Source: Bradyrhizobium diazoefficiens (GTDB taxonomy: Bacteria > Pseudomonadota > Alphaproteobacteria > Rhizobiales > Xanthobacteraceae). Taken from it: a stretch of DNA of 64,000 bases. Shown here in pieces: positions 9,655 through 18,479 of this stretch. Below the pieces are notes generated by a model. That model worked only from the letters and a program-made list of their open reading frames with translations. It was not told the DNA's origin and searched no databases. The translations under genes and the position numbers were made by a program. Location of the stretch: contig NZ_CP067102.1 of assembly GCF_016616885.1 (NCBI RefSeq), forward strand, positions 1,826,501-1,890,500, in the 5' to 3' direction. Each line of letters starts with the position of its first letter. Within the stretch, counting starts at the first letter, position 1.

Positions 9655-9765
9655 GCCAACGTGCTGATCAGCGATACCTCCGACGCCGTCCTCGACCATC
9701 CGGTCCATAACGCCCACCGCCTCGATCTCAACGGCGAGAGCATGCGACGAATCCGTAAAGTCTCC
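9655..9765 (+). pseudogene. IS21-family istB ATPase, C-terminal scrap
   Basis: The plus strand reads LISDTSDAVLDHPVHNAHRL and then DLNGESMRRIRK, close to the C-terminal motif of IstB (ILDRLVHNAHRIDLxGESMRR). Only about 35 codons remain. It sits directly upstream of the nifH-like promoter region. Confidence 0.65.
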
Positions 9766-9950
9766 CCTGATGGCCAAGCAAGTAGCATTGTCGACATGAC
9801 ACTGCGCTTGGACAAAGCGGGTCGAGTTGCCCACATGTCCACAGCCGCAATAAAATAGAGAACCGCTGAACCGCGACTGCCTTGCTATAAGAGCGAGATC
9901 ATCGGAGTCCGCACAATAGACGCAGAAATGCCGACACTTTCTGTTGGGCT

Positions 9951-9966
9951 TGTCGGCTTCGCGACA
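9951..9966 (+). promoter_or_regulatory. NifA upstream activator sequence
   Basis: TGTCGGCTTCGCGACA fits TGT-N10-ACA exactly. It lies 90 nt before a -24/-12 element, the spacing found at NifA-dependent promoters. Confidence 0.8.
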
Positions 9967-10055
9967 AAGACGTATGGCCAATCACTCGTTTTGCCTACCG
10001 GATTAAATAGCCGAAAAGCAATCACAAACGCTTACTTCGGTGTGGTCAGCCAAGT

Positions 10056-10071
10056 TGGCACGAGTCTTGAT
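10056..10071 (+). promoter_or_regulatory. sigma-54 (-24/-12) promoter, nifH-derived
   Basis: TGGCACGAGTCTTGAT matches TGGCAC-N5-TTGCW except that the -12 GC is GA. The -24 GG is intact. Altered -12 bases usually weaken sigma-54 promoters, so this copy may be weak or dead. It precedes an ORF that begins with NifH residues by 87 nt. Confidence 0.7.
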
Positions 10072-10157
10072 CTGTTTTCTTGCGAAGCGGCGGGAGGCTG
10101 CCAACCAGCAGATGTCGCGTGGGACCGCGATGGATGGAACCAAGGAAGGAAAGGAAC

Positions 10158-10838
10158 ATGTCAGGTCTGCGTCAGATCGCATTCGACGCGAAGGAGGGCA
10201 TCGGTAAGTCTGGCAATCAAAAGGAGCTCTCAGACCTCATCTTCTCAGACCTCGTATCAGGAGCACCCACCAGCTTTTTAGCTCGGTTCGGAAGCACTAT
10301 GCAGGCGGTGAACGGAACGCGCGGCCAATCAAATGGTCCGCCCATGAAGGTTGGTAAAGACAAGATCGTTGGGGCGTTTAGAGCAATTAGTGGTGAGGCT
10401 CGAGCGATGAATATAAGGCGCAAGCGCATTGCTTCGGCGGAACGCGAATTTCTCAGCATGCCTGGCCTTTCTGTCGAACAGATCGAACCAGACTCTGCTT
10501 TCTCAATCCGCAAATCGCGGTTTTTGGGGATGTTTAAGAGACTCCCAATCAACTCCAACGTGATCGTCAGCAGACGGGCGCTTCCGCGCGTTGTTTTGGA
10601 TGACTGGAGGCAGCGTCCGCAATTGATCATAGTTGACCCGACCAATCTGACCAAAACTGGTGGTCGCTCGCGAGATAGCGATTTCTCGCGATGGAGATCC
10701 CGCGACCATTGCCTACGAGTTCGAGGAGATCATCGAGAATGGCAGCCTGACAGTGATCGTTGGCGCGGGTGTAAGCACAACGGCGTGACGTTCGATCGGC
10801 AATTCGACCAGCGGGTTAGCGCGGCCACCGCACCCTAA
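10158..10838 (+). CDS. hybrid ORF: NifH leader fused to unknown sequence
   Basis: An open frame of 226 residues whose first 18 residues, MSGLRQIAFDAKEGIGKS, are the NifH start including most of the P-loop (NifH has YGKGGIGKS). After residue 18 the similarity stops and the rest (for example AFRAISGEARAMNIRRKRI) matches nothing I know. GGAAAGGAAC lies just before the ATG. The last third overlaps another frame that reads GDPATIAYEFEEIIENGSLT then VIVGAGVSTTA, so the ORF may itself be a join of decayed pieces. It most likely marks a duplicated nifH promoter and leader rather than a working protein. It ends 31 nt before the methyltransferase. Confidence 0.45.
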   Translation: MSGLRQIAFDAKEGIGKSGNQKELSDLIFSDLVSGAPTSFLARFGSTMQAVNGTRGQSNGPPMKVGKDKIVGAFRAISGEARAMNIRRKRIASAEREFLSMPGLSVEQIEPDSAFSIRKSRFLGMFKRLPINSNVIVSRRALPRVVLDDWRQRPQLIIVDPTNLTKTGGRSRDSDFSRWRSRDHCLRVRGDHREWQPDSDRWRGCKHNGVTFDRQFDQRVSAATAP

Positions 10839-10868
10839 CAAGTCATAAAAGTAATAGAGGAGAAGAAG

Positions 10869-11651
10869 ATGCAAGTGTCTAATAGGCGTTCCTTTAAAAG
10901 CTTTTCCGAAGTAGCAGAGCTTTATCCGGGGCGCCCATCCTATTCACGGCGAATCCTTCGGATGCTTATTGACCAAGTGAAGAGCCTAACCGAGAGCCCA
11001 ACTTTTGGGGATATCGGCGCGGGTACAGGCGCGATCGCCTATTCCTTGGCCGACATGGGCCTTTCTGGCTATGCAGTCGAACCTGATAGTCAGATGGTTG
11101 CGGTCGGCCAAAGGCTCGGTCAAACTTATCCCGGCGTATCTTGGATCAATGCGTCGGGAGAATGCACGGGTCTGGCCGACGATTCGCTAGACTGGGTTTG
11201 CTACAGCACGTCGTTCCATTTGGCGAACACACGCGAAGCGCTTCGCGAAAGCATGCGAATTTTACGGCCTCGCGGGTTCTTCACGATAACACTCCACCTT
11301 CCGGATTATGAGACGGATCCCTTTCAACTCGAGATCGAAAAGAAGATACGCGACATTGCACCGGCTATTGAACGGGCGATTACTCCAGTCATCGGTCAGA
11401 TGAGAACCTACGAGGCCCTTCTCAACCAATATCCCGGCCTCGGGAACTGCATTTCTCTCGACGCGACCGAGGCAGTTTCTATGACCGAGGCTCAATATAT
11501 CGAGTTCTTGAGTGGTGCACGTGACATCCCAAGTCAGGTCCCTCCCGAAGTTTGGCACTCCATCTTGCAGATGGCCGCGGAGACGTTTCGACGGAGTGAG
11601 CCGGCCAGTCTGCGGTTCCGTTCTACGGCATGGCATGCTCAATGTGGGTGA
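10869..11651 (+). CDS. class I SAM-dependent methyltransferase
   Basis: A 260-residue protein with the SAM-binding motif I FGDIGAGTGAIAYSLA (about 46-61), an acidic strand-2 end AVEPDSQM and the DxLDWVCYSTSFH block typical of Methyltransf_11 enzymes. A strong ribosome site (GAGGAGAAG) precedes ATG 10869. It stands 31 nt after the NifH-leader ORF and so would be read from the nifH-derived promoter if that is active. Substrate unknown. Symbiosis loci often use nifH-type promoters to express accessory enzymes in bacteroids; that link is inference here. Confidence 0.85.
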   Translation: MQVSNRRSFKSFSEVAELYPGRPSYSRRILRMLIDQVKSLTESPTFGDIGAGTGAIAYSLADMGLSGYAVEPDSQMVAVGQRLGQTYPGVSWINASGECTGLADDSLDWVCYSTSFHLANTREALRESMRILRPRGFFTITLHLPDYETDPFQLEIEKKIRDIAPAIERAITPVIGQMRTYEALLNQYPGLGNCISLDATEAVSMTEAQYIEFLSGARDIPSQVPPEVWHSILQMAAETFRRSEPASLRFRSTAWHAQCG

Positions 11652-11889
11652 GGGACATGCATCTCGCGAGTGATCGAAGGCACCGAAAGCCTGAGCGCTC
11701 GGCTGACACGAACCTGAATGGAAGCACACCAAACCATGGTTCCCGGTTTCGGTGGCTCGTGGTTACAAAAGGGGTCGTGCCACGGCAATATCTGCGTCAT
11801 GACTTAGGGTGAGATGAAATGCATAAGGTTTGTAATTGGGGTTCGCTCAAGCATAGCGTGCAATTTGGCGGCCATACGCCGCCCCAGAT

Positions 11890-12250
11890 GCCGATCCTGT
11901 CAGAGACCGAACGTATCGCACATGCCTAATGCTTCTGTGCCGCCCTCAACATCGAAATCCCGCATAGCGGATCATAGGCATGCTACATCCCGTCCAAGGA
12001 CTTCGTCCAGCCCGGCTTTTGCCGGCTTCCATGACGCGATTGCTTACGTCGCATTACTTCCATGAGCTAGGCCATGCCTACGGCCCCAAGCACTGTCTCG
12101 ATCACAATCTCACCGCGCGGTTCGGCTCGGCCAGTATACCGTGAGGAATATACCGTTGAGTTGCTTAGTTAGATGACGCTGACCTCAATCTCATCGAGCC
12201 ATGATCAGATCACGCCCGCTATATCGTACCCTGGTTCGAATAATGGCAAG
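11890..12250 (+). pseudogene. ArdC-type antirestriction protein remnant
   Basis: Shifting frames read FCAALNIEIPHSGS, YIPSKDFVQPGF, PAFAGFHDAIAY, HYFHELGHAYGPKHCLDHNL with TARFGSA, and SDHARYIVPWFE. These match the ordered C-terminal motifs of plasmid and ICE ArdC proteins (HELTHWTGxxxRLxR, ARFG, DHAxYIxxWL). The HExxH zinc site survives. At least two stops and two frameshifts break it. ArdC protects incoming DNA during conjugation, so this is a trace of conjugative transfer. Confidence 0.7.
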
Positions 12251-12464
12251 CTCGGCATTCTTTAATTTATCAGCAGCAGATCATAATGTGAAGGAAGATC
12301 CTTAGCGCGGCCGAGATCAGCCAAAAAAGGGTTGCGATCTGCTGCGCATAATTTCCAGTATCAGAGCGTGGCTGTGGATCAAACACAGTTGACTGAGCCA
12401 TCGTGCCGTATGGACGCGCTACCTTTCTCGCGAAACTTAAGGATGTGCTCACGCGAGCGAGCTA

Positions 12465-12640
12465 ATCTAGTTGTTGCAGTTCACAGTTACTGGCTATTTT
12501 CTTGCGTACCTGGCCGTGCGTAAAGTTGCTCTTGAAGCGGTCAAGCCGGCAGACGTAACGAACTATCTACGAACTGTCTGCGCCTTGCGGTTCGAACAAT
12601 TCCGCAAAACGTCATGGCTGCGCTCCAGCTCGATATTGCA
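12465..12640 (+). pseudogene. possible tyrosine recombinase N-terminal scrap
   Basis: The plus frame reads YFLAYLAVRKVALEAVKPAD then VTNYLRTVCALRFEQFRK, which resembles the SAM-like core-binding domain of phage-type integrases (YLxxLxxRGxxLxxVTPADVxxYL). No catalytic domain follows. Low confidence, but the ardC remnant next door makes an old mobile element plausible. Confidence 0.4.
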
Positions 12641-13154
12641 TGGATATTCCCAGATCAGGAATCTATGCGCTGCTGAAGCTCGCGTTGAAGCTGTGGCGCC
12701 AGCCCGCGGCGACCGCACTTCTCTGTCGAGAGGTGTGCGCATCAGGACTATTTCCCCGACTTGGAGCAATCATTGCCAGTTCGAGAGCTGGCCGCGTGAG
12801 CGAGATGCAGATCAGGATTGCGCATCTCACCGCTACCGCTAACCAGAACTCCGCCGTCTCCTCGTTTGCTTTCGCTCGGGCGGACGCTGCAGCAGCCGGG
12901 ACGGCGCTCGAAAGCTAAGTACTGCGCGAGCGGCAGTCGAACTTTGATTTCCCCCAATTTGAATTTAACAAACCTGACGGAGCTAAATTGACGCGAGTGG
13001 CCCGCCGATTGCGACACACTCTGCTCGAAAGCATGAAGAGATTGGCTCGATAATCCAAATTGCGCGATAATCGGAGCATTCTCCAGGTGGGAAGGCTTGG
13101 AGAGCTTCGCCGAGCAGGTCCGCCGATTGTCATTCAGTGTTCTATAGGTCTTTA
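12641..13154. other. no gene recognised
   Basis: About 500 bases between the integrase-like scrap and the convergent monooxygenase gene. Short frames only; none resembles a family I know. Confidence 0.4.
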
Positions 13155-14123
13155 TCAGACCCAGCTCGCCACAGCCTCTTCATATTGCCTCGCGAGTTCC
13201 TTCACGAGCTCGGCGGCGCCCATGATGGAGCGCACGCCTGAAACTGAATGACCAGCACTCCAGATATCGATCCAGCGCCGCGGTCCTTCGGAAGTTTTGC
13301 CGCCAAATTGTTCCTTCGCACGTGCCTCAGACACAGCCTCGTCGAGTTTTGAGGGGTCGAGACCGGCCACTACTATTGAAGGCCGCAGCATGTTGGCACC
13401 TAACCCCGAGAAAGCCCTGGTCAGCATGACGTCATCAAGCGTGCTGTCGACCAACATCTGACGATAAGCATCACTCGCCATGCTCTCGTGCGTGGCAATG
13501 AAGCAAGTACCCATGCAAGCGAGCTCGCACCCGAGCAAGCGCGCTGCCGCGAGCGAGACGCCGTCGGTGACACCACCCGCAACTACGATTGGACCATCGA
13601 ACATGGCGCGAACCGAGCGAACAAAAGTAAACGGATTAACCCAACCGGTATGGCCCCCAGCCCCGGCGGTGAGCAGAATCAAGCCATCCGCACCGGCTTT
13701 GATTGCCCTTTCCGCATGACGCAGAGACGCGATGCCGGCGAACACGAGACAACCGATTTCGTGCAGCGGACTGATGGCCGCCGTGGGCGACCCCACACTG
13801 GTGATCACAATCTCGACTCTGTGGCGTATGAGGCAGGCAAGATCATCCTTGAACCGTGTTTCGCGGACAATGAGATTCGGGCAGTAAGGGGCAGCTGGCT
13901 GATCGAGCTTAGCGAGATCATGCTCAATCCGGATTAGCCAATGCTCGAGCTCCTCAACCGATCGGGCGTTGGCTGTGGGGAAAGCGCCGATCGCTCCCGA
14001 CCGGCAGACAGTAGTCACAAGATCTACCCCAGAGACATGGAACATGGGGGCGACGATCAGGGGTAGGCTCAGTCGGGATGCGATAGAAGCCGGCAGCTTG
14101 GTTCCGTGGGAAAATGCTTTCAC
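13155..14123 (-). CDS. nitronate monooxygenase / 2-nitropropane dioxygenase family protein
   Basis: A 322-residue FMN TIM-barrel protein: LPLIVAPMFHVSGVDLVTTV at the N-terminus, GADGLILLTAGAGGHTGWVN (the phosphate-loop region, about 140-160) and PIVVAGGVTDGVSLAAARLL (about 175-195) are typical of the NMO/NPD family. The start is GTG 14123 with GGAAGGA about 9 nt upstream. Members oxidise nitronates such as propionate-3-nitronate, a plant toxin, with O2 and FMN; some act instead in enoyl reduction. It stands alone between IS debris. A detoxifying role against legume nitro toxins is an attractive inference only. Confidence 0.88.
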   Translation of the reverse strand: MKAFSHGTKLPASIASRLSLPLIVAPMFHVSGVDLVTTVCRSGAIGAFPTANARSVEELEHWLIRIEHDLAKLDQPAAPYCPNLIVRETRFKDDLACLIRHRVEIVITSVGSPTAAISPLHEIGCLVFAGIASLRHAERAIKAGADGLILLTAGAGGHTGWVNPFTFVRSVRAMFDGPIVVAGGVTDGVSLAAARLLGCELACMGTCFIATHESMASDAYRQMLVDSTLDDVMLTRAFSGLGANMLRPSIVVAGLDPSKLDEAVSEARAKEQFGGKTSEGPRRWIDIWSAGHSVSGVRSIMGAAELVKELARQYEEAVASWV

Positions 14124-14810
14124 AGTTATCTATCCTTCCAAAGTGGCTGCACTTCTCGGCGAATGTCTTCGGACATCTCTGCCGTTCTTCTGACTTCAGT
14201 TCACATGGCGGTCGGCATTTACGACGTCGGTGACGTGTCATTTCAGCGCGGTAGTCAAGAGAGAGCAGATGACTGATGAGCCCGCCCTCCATAGGATTGT
14301 AAATCTGTGCGCACGACGATCGCGGCCATTTCCGCGAGCGGCTCGTGATTGCTGTTGCATCCCGAACACATCAGCTGACGCGCAACGAGCGCGAGGTGTA
14401 CTACTGGTCAGTGACATGCTTCTGCAATGTAGATCAATTGCTAACGTTGGTAGTTGACCGAAGCACAATGTGTAAACTCTGTTCGCTGGTTCTCACGGTG
14501 GCGGTTGGGGCTTGAGTGATCATCGGCATACTGCTGTATACCGCTAAGATGCGGGACATCGTCCTCAAGCTCTGAGCCTCAGTTGCAGCAAATTCGATCA
14601 TGGGGGCCGACTGAGCCATCCCCCAGAGCCGCTGTCTCTCGCCTCGCCAGAAGCGCAGCGTTAGCAAGCCATGGTGGCGGATAGGGATGGCGTTCATCCC
14701 CTGGTGGGCCAGAGCGTCGTCGCGCCGCCCGGCAGGTTGGGGGCCTGACCGTCCAAAGCCCGCGTCAAACTCAAGCACTGATACCCTTCAATCTGACTGA
14801 ATCGGGCGAT
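14124..14810. other. no gene recognised
   Basis: About 690 bases upstream of the monooxygenase gene and before the IS end at 14811. It should include that gene's promoter. No recognisable coding remnant. Confidence 0.4.
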
Positions 14811-16010
14811 TAGCAGGCTGCTGAAAAATGGGTGCGAGGGGCGATTTTCCTGATGTGCGTGGTGACGATGAGCCAATCGATGCGCGGTAAACGGCGCCGC
14901 ACGCGCAGGTTTCGCTGTGGTTTTGTCTCATGTTTGGCGCTCCAGACAGATTCGTCACGTTGCTGGCAGCATCTTCGGAATGCGAACGAGATTGTAGGCG
15001 GCGGCGGTGAGCACGAAGAACCACTCGACCAGGCCGCAGCCACGATGCCGGGCTTGCGCAGACCGCCGACCGTCTTGATCCACCCGAATGGTTCTTCGAT
15101 TCGCTTGCGCTTGGTCATGCTGATACGATAGTTCTTGTCGGTGCCCACGGTGCTGCCCGGCCTGGCGTTGTCCTCGATCATGTCGAGGGCGGTCGTTCGC
15201 TCCGCCGTACCGTTGGCCTCCGTGAGGCGCGCGTCGACGATCAGCCCGTTGCGGTTCTCCATCATCAGATGCCCCATGTGGCAGAGCTTGGCCTCCTTGC
15301 CCGCGCCCTTTCGGAACAAGCGGGCGTCAGGGTCGGTAGTCGAGGAATGCGTGTCGTTCTTGCGCTTCTCGCCATGGAAGTCGCGCTCGGCATTGCGCCC
15401 CTGACTGCGGCCCGATCGCTTGCCAGATGGTGGATCGTCGCCATCCTTTGGCACGAAGCTCTTGATGCTGGCCCATGCCTCGATCAGCGTGCCATCGACC
15501 GAAAAGTGCTCACTGGACAAGAGCCCACGCACCTGCGGCAGGTTCAGCACGGTAGCAAAGAACTTGGCCGCGATGTCGCCGTCGAGCAGCCGATCCCGGT
15601 TCTTGCAGAACACGGTCGCATCCCACACCGGATCGTCAATCGACAAACCGACGAACCAGCGGAACAACAGATTGTAATCGAGCTGCTCCATCAGCTGCCG
15701 TTCCGAGCGCACTGTATAGAACGCCTTGCAGCAGCAGCGCCCGCAACAGCCGCTCCGGCGGAATGGATGGCCGGTCATGGCGGGTGTACAGCCTGCCAAA
15801 GTCGCGCGACAGATCCTTCAGCGCCGCGTCAACCAGGTCGCGGATCGCACGCAGTGGGTGATCCGCCGGAACGCGCTGCTCCAACCGCACGTAACTGAAT
15901 ATGCCTTCTGATCGCCCCGCGCATCGCACTCCCCAGCCCAAAGGAATCACATGCATGCACGGAATCACACTCCAACCAACTCGCAATACGACTTTTTCAG
16001 CAGCTTGCTA
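14811..16010 (-). mobile_element. decayed IS5/IS1182-like insertion sequence
   Basis: The ends TAGCAGGCTGCTGAAAAA (14811-14828) and the complement of TTTTTCAGCAGCTTGCTA (15993-16010) are inverted repeats of the same type as those of the element at 8270-9560, but here the transposase runs leftward. The two elements face opposite ways and enclose 5.2 kb. Confidence 0.85.
14955..15927 (-). pseudogene. IS transposase (DDE_Tnp_1 type), frameshifts and internal deletion
   Basis: The gene would start near 15927 (MRG, then a frameshift into GRSEGIFSYVRLEQRVPADH). The middle is intact (SERQLMEQLDYNLLFRWFVG, SSEHFSVDGTLIEAWASIKS, DFHGEKRKNDTHSSTTDPDA). After GTDKNY the frame jumps straight to SMTKRKRIEEPFGWIKTVGG, showing loss of the segment between two catalytic blocks. 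The old C-terminus (NLVRIPKML) is in another frame, ending near 14955. Confidence 0.85.
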
Positions 16011-16209
16011 GGTCGCTCGTTCGGAAATCGCGAGTCAAAGCACGGAAAAGCAGTTCTCCGTAGTCGGCCCCTCCATCGCACCATACTGCGACTGACAGAA
16101 TGCTACTAGAGTTCGTAGATTGTATCCCTCCGTTTCTCAGGTAAGTGAAGTCGAGCCGCTTTGGGAGATGCCGCCTGCGGTTTTTCCGGTCGACCACCGA
16201 GGAGCCACC

Positions 16210-17100
16210 ATGGCTTATGAAACAATTAAATGTGAGCTCGCGGAGCAGATCCTCACCGTCGCGTTGAACAGGCCGGAGAAGCTCAATGCCTTCACCAACA
16301 TAATGCAACGGGAGCTGATCGATGCATTCGACCGCGCCGACAATGACGACGCGATCCGCGTCATCATCGTGACCGGCGAGGGCCGTGCCTTTTGCGCGGG
16401 CGCCGATCTTTCCTTGGGCACCGACGCATTTCAGGGACACGCGCGACGCGGACCAGCGAAACGGCTGCCTGATGGCGCAGTGGATTACAGCGATCCGAAA
16501 TTCCGCGACGCCCACGGTCAACTCACGCTGCGGATATTCAATTGCGTGAAGCCCGTAATCGCCGCGGTGAATGGGCCGGCGGTCGGTGTCGGAGCCACCA
16601 TGCAGCTGGCGATGGATATCCGCATTGCGTCTGAAGCCGCGCGTTTTGGTTTTGTGTTCTCTCAGCGCGGCATTGTGCCTGACGCGGCCTCCAGCTGGTT
16701 CCTGCCGCGGATCGTAGGCGTCGCGCAGGCGCTGGAATGGTGCTATAGTGGTCGGGTCTTCCCGGCACAGGAAGCGCTTGCCGGTCGGCTCGTCAGCAAG
16801 GTGGTGCCGCCCGATCTACTTGTGCCCACAGCGCGTGCACTCGCCCGCGACATTATTGAGAAGACCCCACCCGTGTCCATTGCCCTAGTCCGGCACATGA
16901 TGTGGCGCATGCTGGGCGCCGATGACCCTATGGAAGCCCATAAGATCGACAGCCGCGTGAGCTATGCGCTCGGCCGTTCTGCCGACGCCAAGGAAGGCAT
17001 AATGGCATTCCTGGAGAAGCGGCCCCCAGTGTTCACGGGTAAGGTGTCGGCCGACATGCCGGATTGTTTTCCATGGTGGACCGAGCGGGAGTACAAGTAA
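16210..17100 (+). CDS. enoyl-CoA hydratase/isomerase family protein (copy A)
   Basis: A 296-residue crotonase. The oxyanion-hole segments GRAFCAGADLSLG and NGPAVGVGATMQ are present, and the active-site loop reads RGIVPDAASSWFLPR, with Asp where copy B has Glu. The start MAYETIKCELA at 16210 has GAGGAG 6-8 nt upstream and matches the start of copy B. Crotonases hydrate, isomerise or cleave acyl-CoA. Copy B (23596-24486) is closely related and its last 380 bp are identical. It precedes a racemase-like gene by 51 nt. Substrate unknown. Confidence 0.93.
   Translation: MAYETIKCELAEQILTVALNRPEKLNAFTNIMQRELIDAFDRADNDDAIRVIIVTGEGRAFCAGADLSLGTDAFQGHARRGPAKRLPDGAVDYSDPKFRDAHGQLTLRIFNCVKPVIAAVNGPAVGVGATMQLAMDIRIASEAARFGFVFSQRGIVPDAASSWFLPRIVGVAQALEWCYSGRVFPAQEALAGRLVSKVVPPDLLVPTARALARDIIEKTPPVSIALVRHMMWRMLGADDPMEAHKIDSRVSYALGRSADAKEGIMAFLEKRPPVFTGKVSADMPDCFPWWTEREYK
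16711..17090 (+). repeat. 380-bp identical block shared with 24097-24476
   Basis: Comparing the two crotonase genes by eye, every base from 16711 to 17090 equals 24097-24476, while sequence upstream differs at many sites. This is the 3' half of the coding region. Direct orientation, 7386 bp apart. Confidence 0.9.
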
Positions 17101-17151
17101 TCGTCCGTCACCCTGCGGTAATTCAGCTTAAGGTCGGACTATGCTTCCTTC

Positions 17152-17859
17152 ATGACATCGCAAACCCTACGTCCTCTCGGAGTCCTGCATCTGGAACGCG
17201 GGCTGCCGCCTGGTGCCCCGCGACCGACGCCGCTGCCCGGCTCGTTGTTGAATCCTGCTACGTTCAACTTCCCGGTCATCTCGGAAACCGTCGCAGGAGC
17301 GTGGGTGGAGAACGTCGTCCGCGGCGACCCAGCGCTCGAGCCGGCCTTCATAGCAGCTGCCAGGCGCCTGGTTGAGCGGGGCGCTGGCGCGATAAGTTCG
17401 ACCTGCGGCTTCTCTATCAGGCATCAGCCGGCGGTTGCCACCTCCGTAAATGTGCCCGTGGTGATGTCGAGCCTGCTCCTGTTACCGGCGTTGCTTCGTC
17501 AGCTACCCGCGCGAACCAAAATAGCCGTCCTGACTTACGACTCGACCCATTGCGGGGAGGACCTGTTAGGGGTCGACGATCCGGCCGAGCGAGCGAGGAT
17601 CCTGATCGGCGGCATCGAAGGCGGCAAGTTCTGGCATGACGAGCTGAAGCGTCCGGCGCCACCAATCGACGTCGCCGCGATTGAGACCGATGTCGCCGCC
17701 TGCATACTGCGACTGCAGGCTGCTCATCCGGAAATCGCGGTTATCCTGCTCGAATGCGCAGCGTTCCCGATAGTCGCGTCGGTACTCCGTCGTGTCGCGA
17801 AGCTACCCGTCTACGACATCACGGACCTCTGTCGGCTGACAATGGCATCCATAACCTGA
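17152..17859 (+). CDS. Asp/Glu/hydantoin racemase-like protein
   Basis: A 235-residue protein with the paired cysteines of the Asp/Glu racemase superfamily: Cys85 in ISSTCGFSIRHQ and Cys202 in LLECAAFP. The family inverts alpha-carbons of amino acids or hydantoins, or decarboxylates malonates, without cofactor. The ribosome site before ATG 17152 is weak. It starts 51 nt after crotonase A in the same direction and could be co-transcribed. Downstream lies a repeat and a broken carboxylase gene. Which reaction it runs cannot be told. Confidence 0.8.
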   Translation: MTSQTLRPLGVLHLERGLPPGAPRPTPLPGSLLNPATFNFPVISETVAGAWVENVVRGDPALEPAFIAAARRLVERGAGAISSTCGFSIRHQPAVATSVNVPVVMSSLLLLPALLRQLPARTKIAVLTYDSTHCGEDLLGVDDPAERARILIGGIEGGKFWHDELKRPAPPIDVAAIETDVAACILRLQAAHPEIAVILLECAAFPIVASVLRRVAKLPVYDITDLCRLTMASIT

Positions 17860-18134
17860 TACTTTTGTTGCGTGCGCGGGAGGGCGCGCGCCGGGTGCGA
17901 CCACCGACTCAGATAGGCATTCTGCAACGATACAGTTCGCCAACGCGGCCTTGCGGCTTAACTTGGGCCACTCTTCTCGATCCGCATCAACGAAATGTTC
18001 CCGGCTGGCATCTCAGGCGATAGCCGATCGAGGAAGGCCACCTTTCGTCTGTCCGCGGCGCCCGATAGGAGGGAGTAACGGCTGTCCTCCGCGATTGATA
18101 GTAGCGCCTTGCACTGCTCAACGGACGCCCCCTT
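17860..18134. other. no gene recognised
   Basis: About 275 bases between the racemase-like gene and the repeat copy at 18135. I see nothing in it. Confidence 0.35.
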
Positions 18135-18400
18135 ACGCCCTCTAGTCTACCTGATTTGGTAGCTGCCTAGCGAGATCGCCAATGGTTTAATTCGGTTAAA
18201 CTACGCGGCTGATCGAGCACCCTGAACCAGTTGTATAGAACGTCCGCTTCGCCCCGATGTCGCCAAGCCGCATGGTCGCGCCGATCCATCTGGGTGTCCG
18301 GGGCGCATGTTCTGGGCCGTTCTGGATGGAGAACGAAATGCAACACCGGGTCGCGCTCTCTGTTGCTGGTCGCACGACTGACCACTTTCCGAGCACGAAA
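18135..18400 (+). repeat. diverged copy of the 5' region of the alpha-oxoamine synthase gene
   Basis: Segments match 29600-29860 in order: CCCCTTACGC, CTGATTTGGTAGCTGCC, ATCGCCAATGGTTTA, a CTTCGSCCCNATGTCNCC stretch, and GAGAACGAAATGCAAC at the start codon. The first 20 codons after it (MQHRVALSVAGRTTDHF) still resemble the synthase start (MQQGSPLSNSRPPEHF). The copy then runs into carboxylase remnants. Confidence 0.6.
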
Positions 18401-18479
18401 GTCGGCCTCAACTACATGCATTTGGATCTGGCGGAGGTAATCGCACCGCAGGCCGATTCGCTTGACAAGAACCGAACGG

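Noticed and set aside
9547..9981. 144-codon reverse frame after the first IS
   Set aside because: It is the antisense of the istB scrap and the nifH upstream region, with no protein-like motif.
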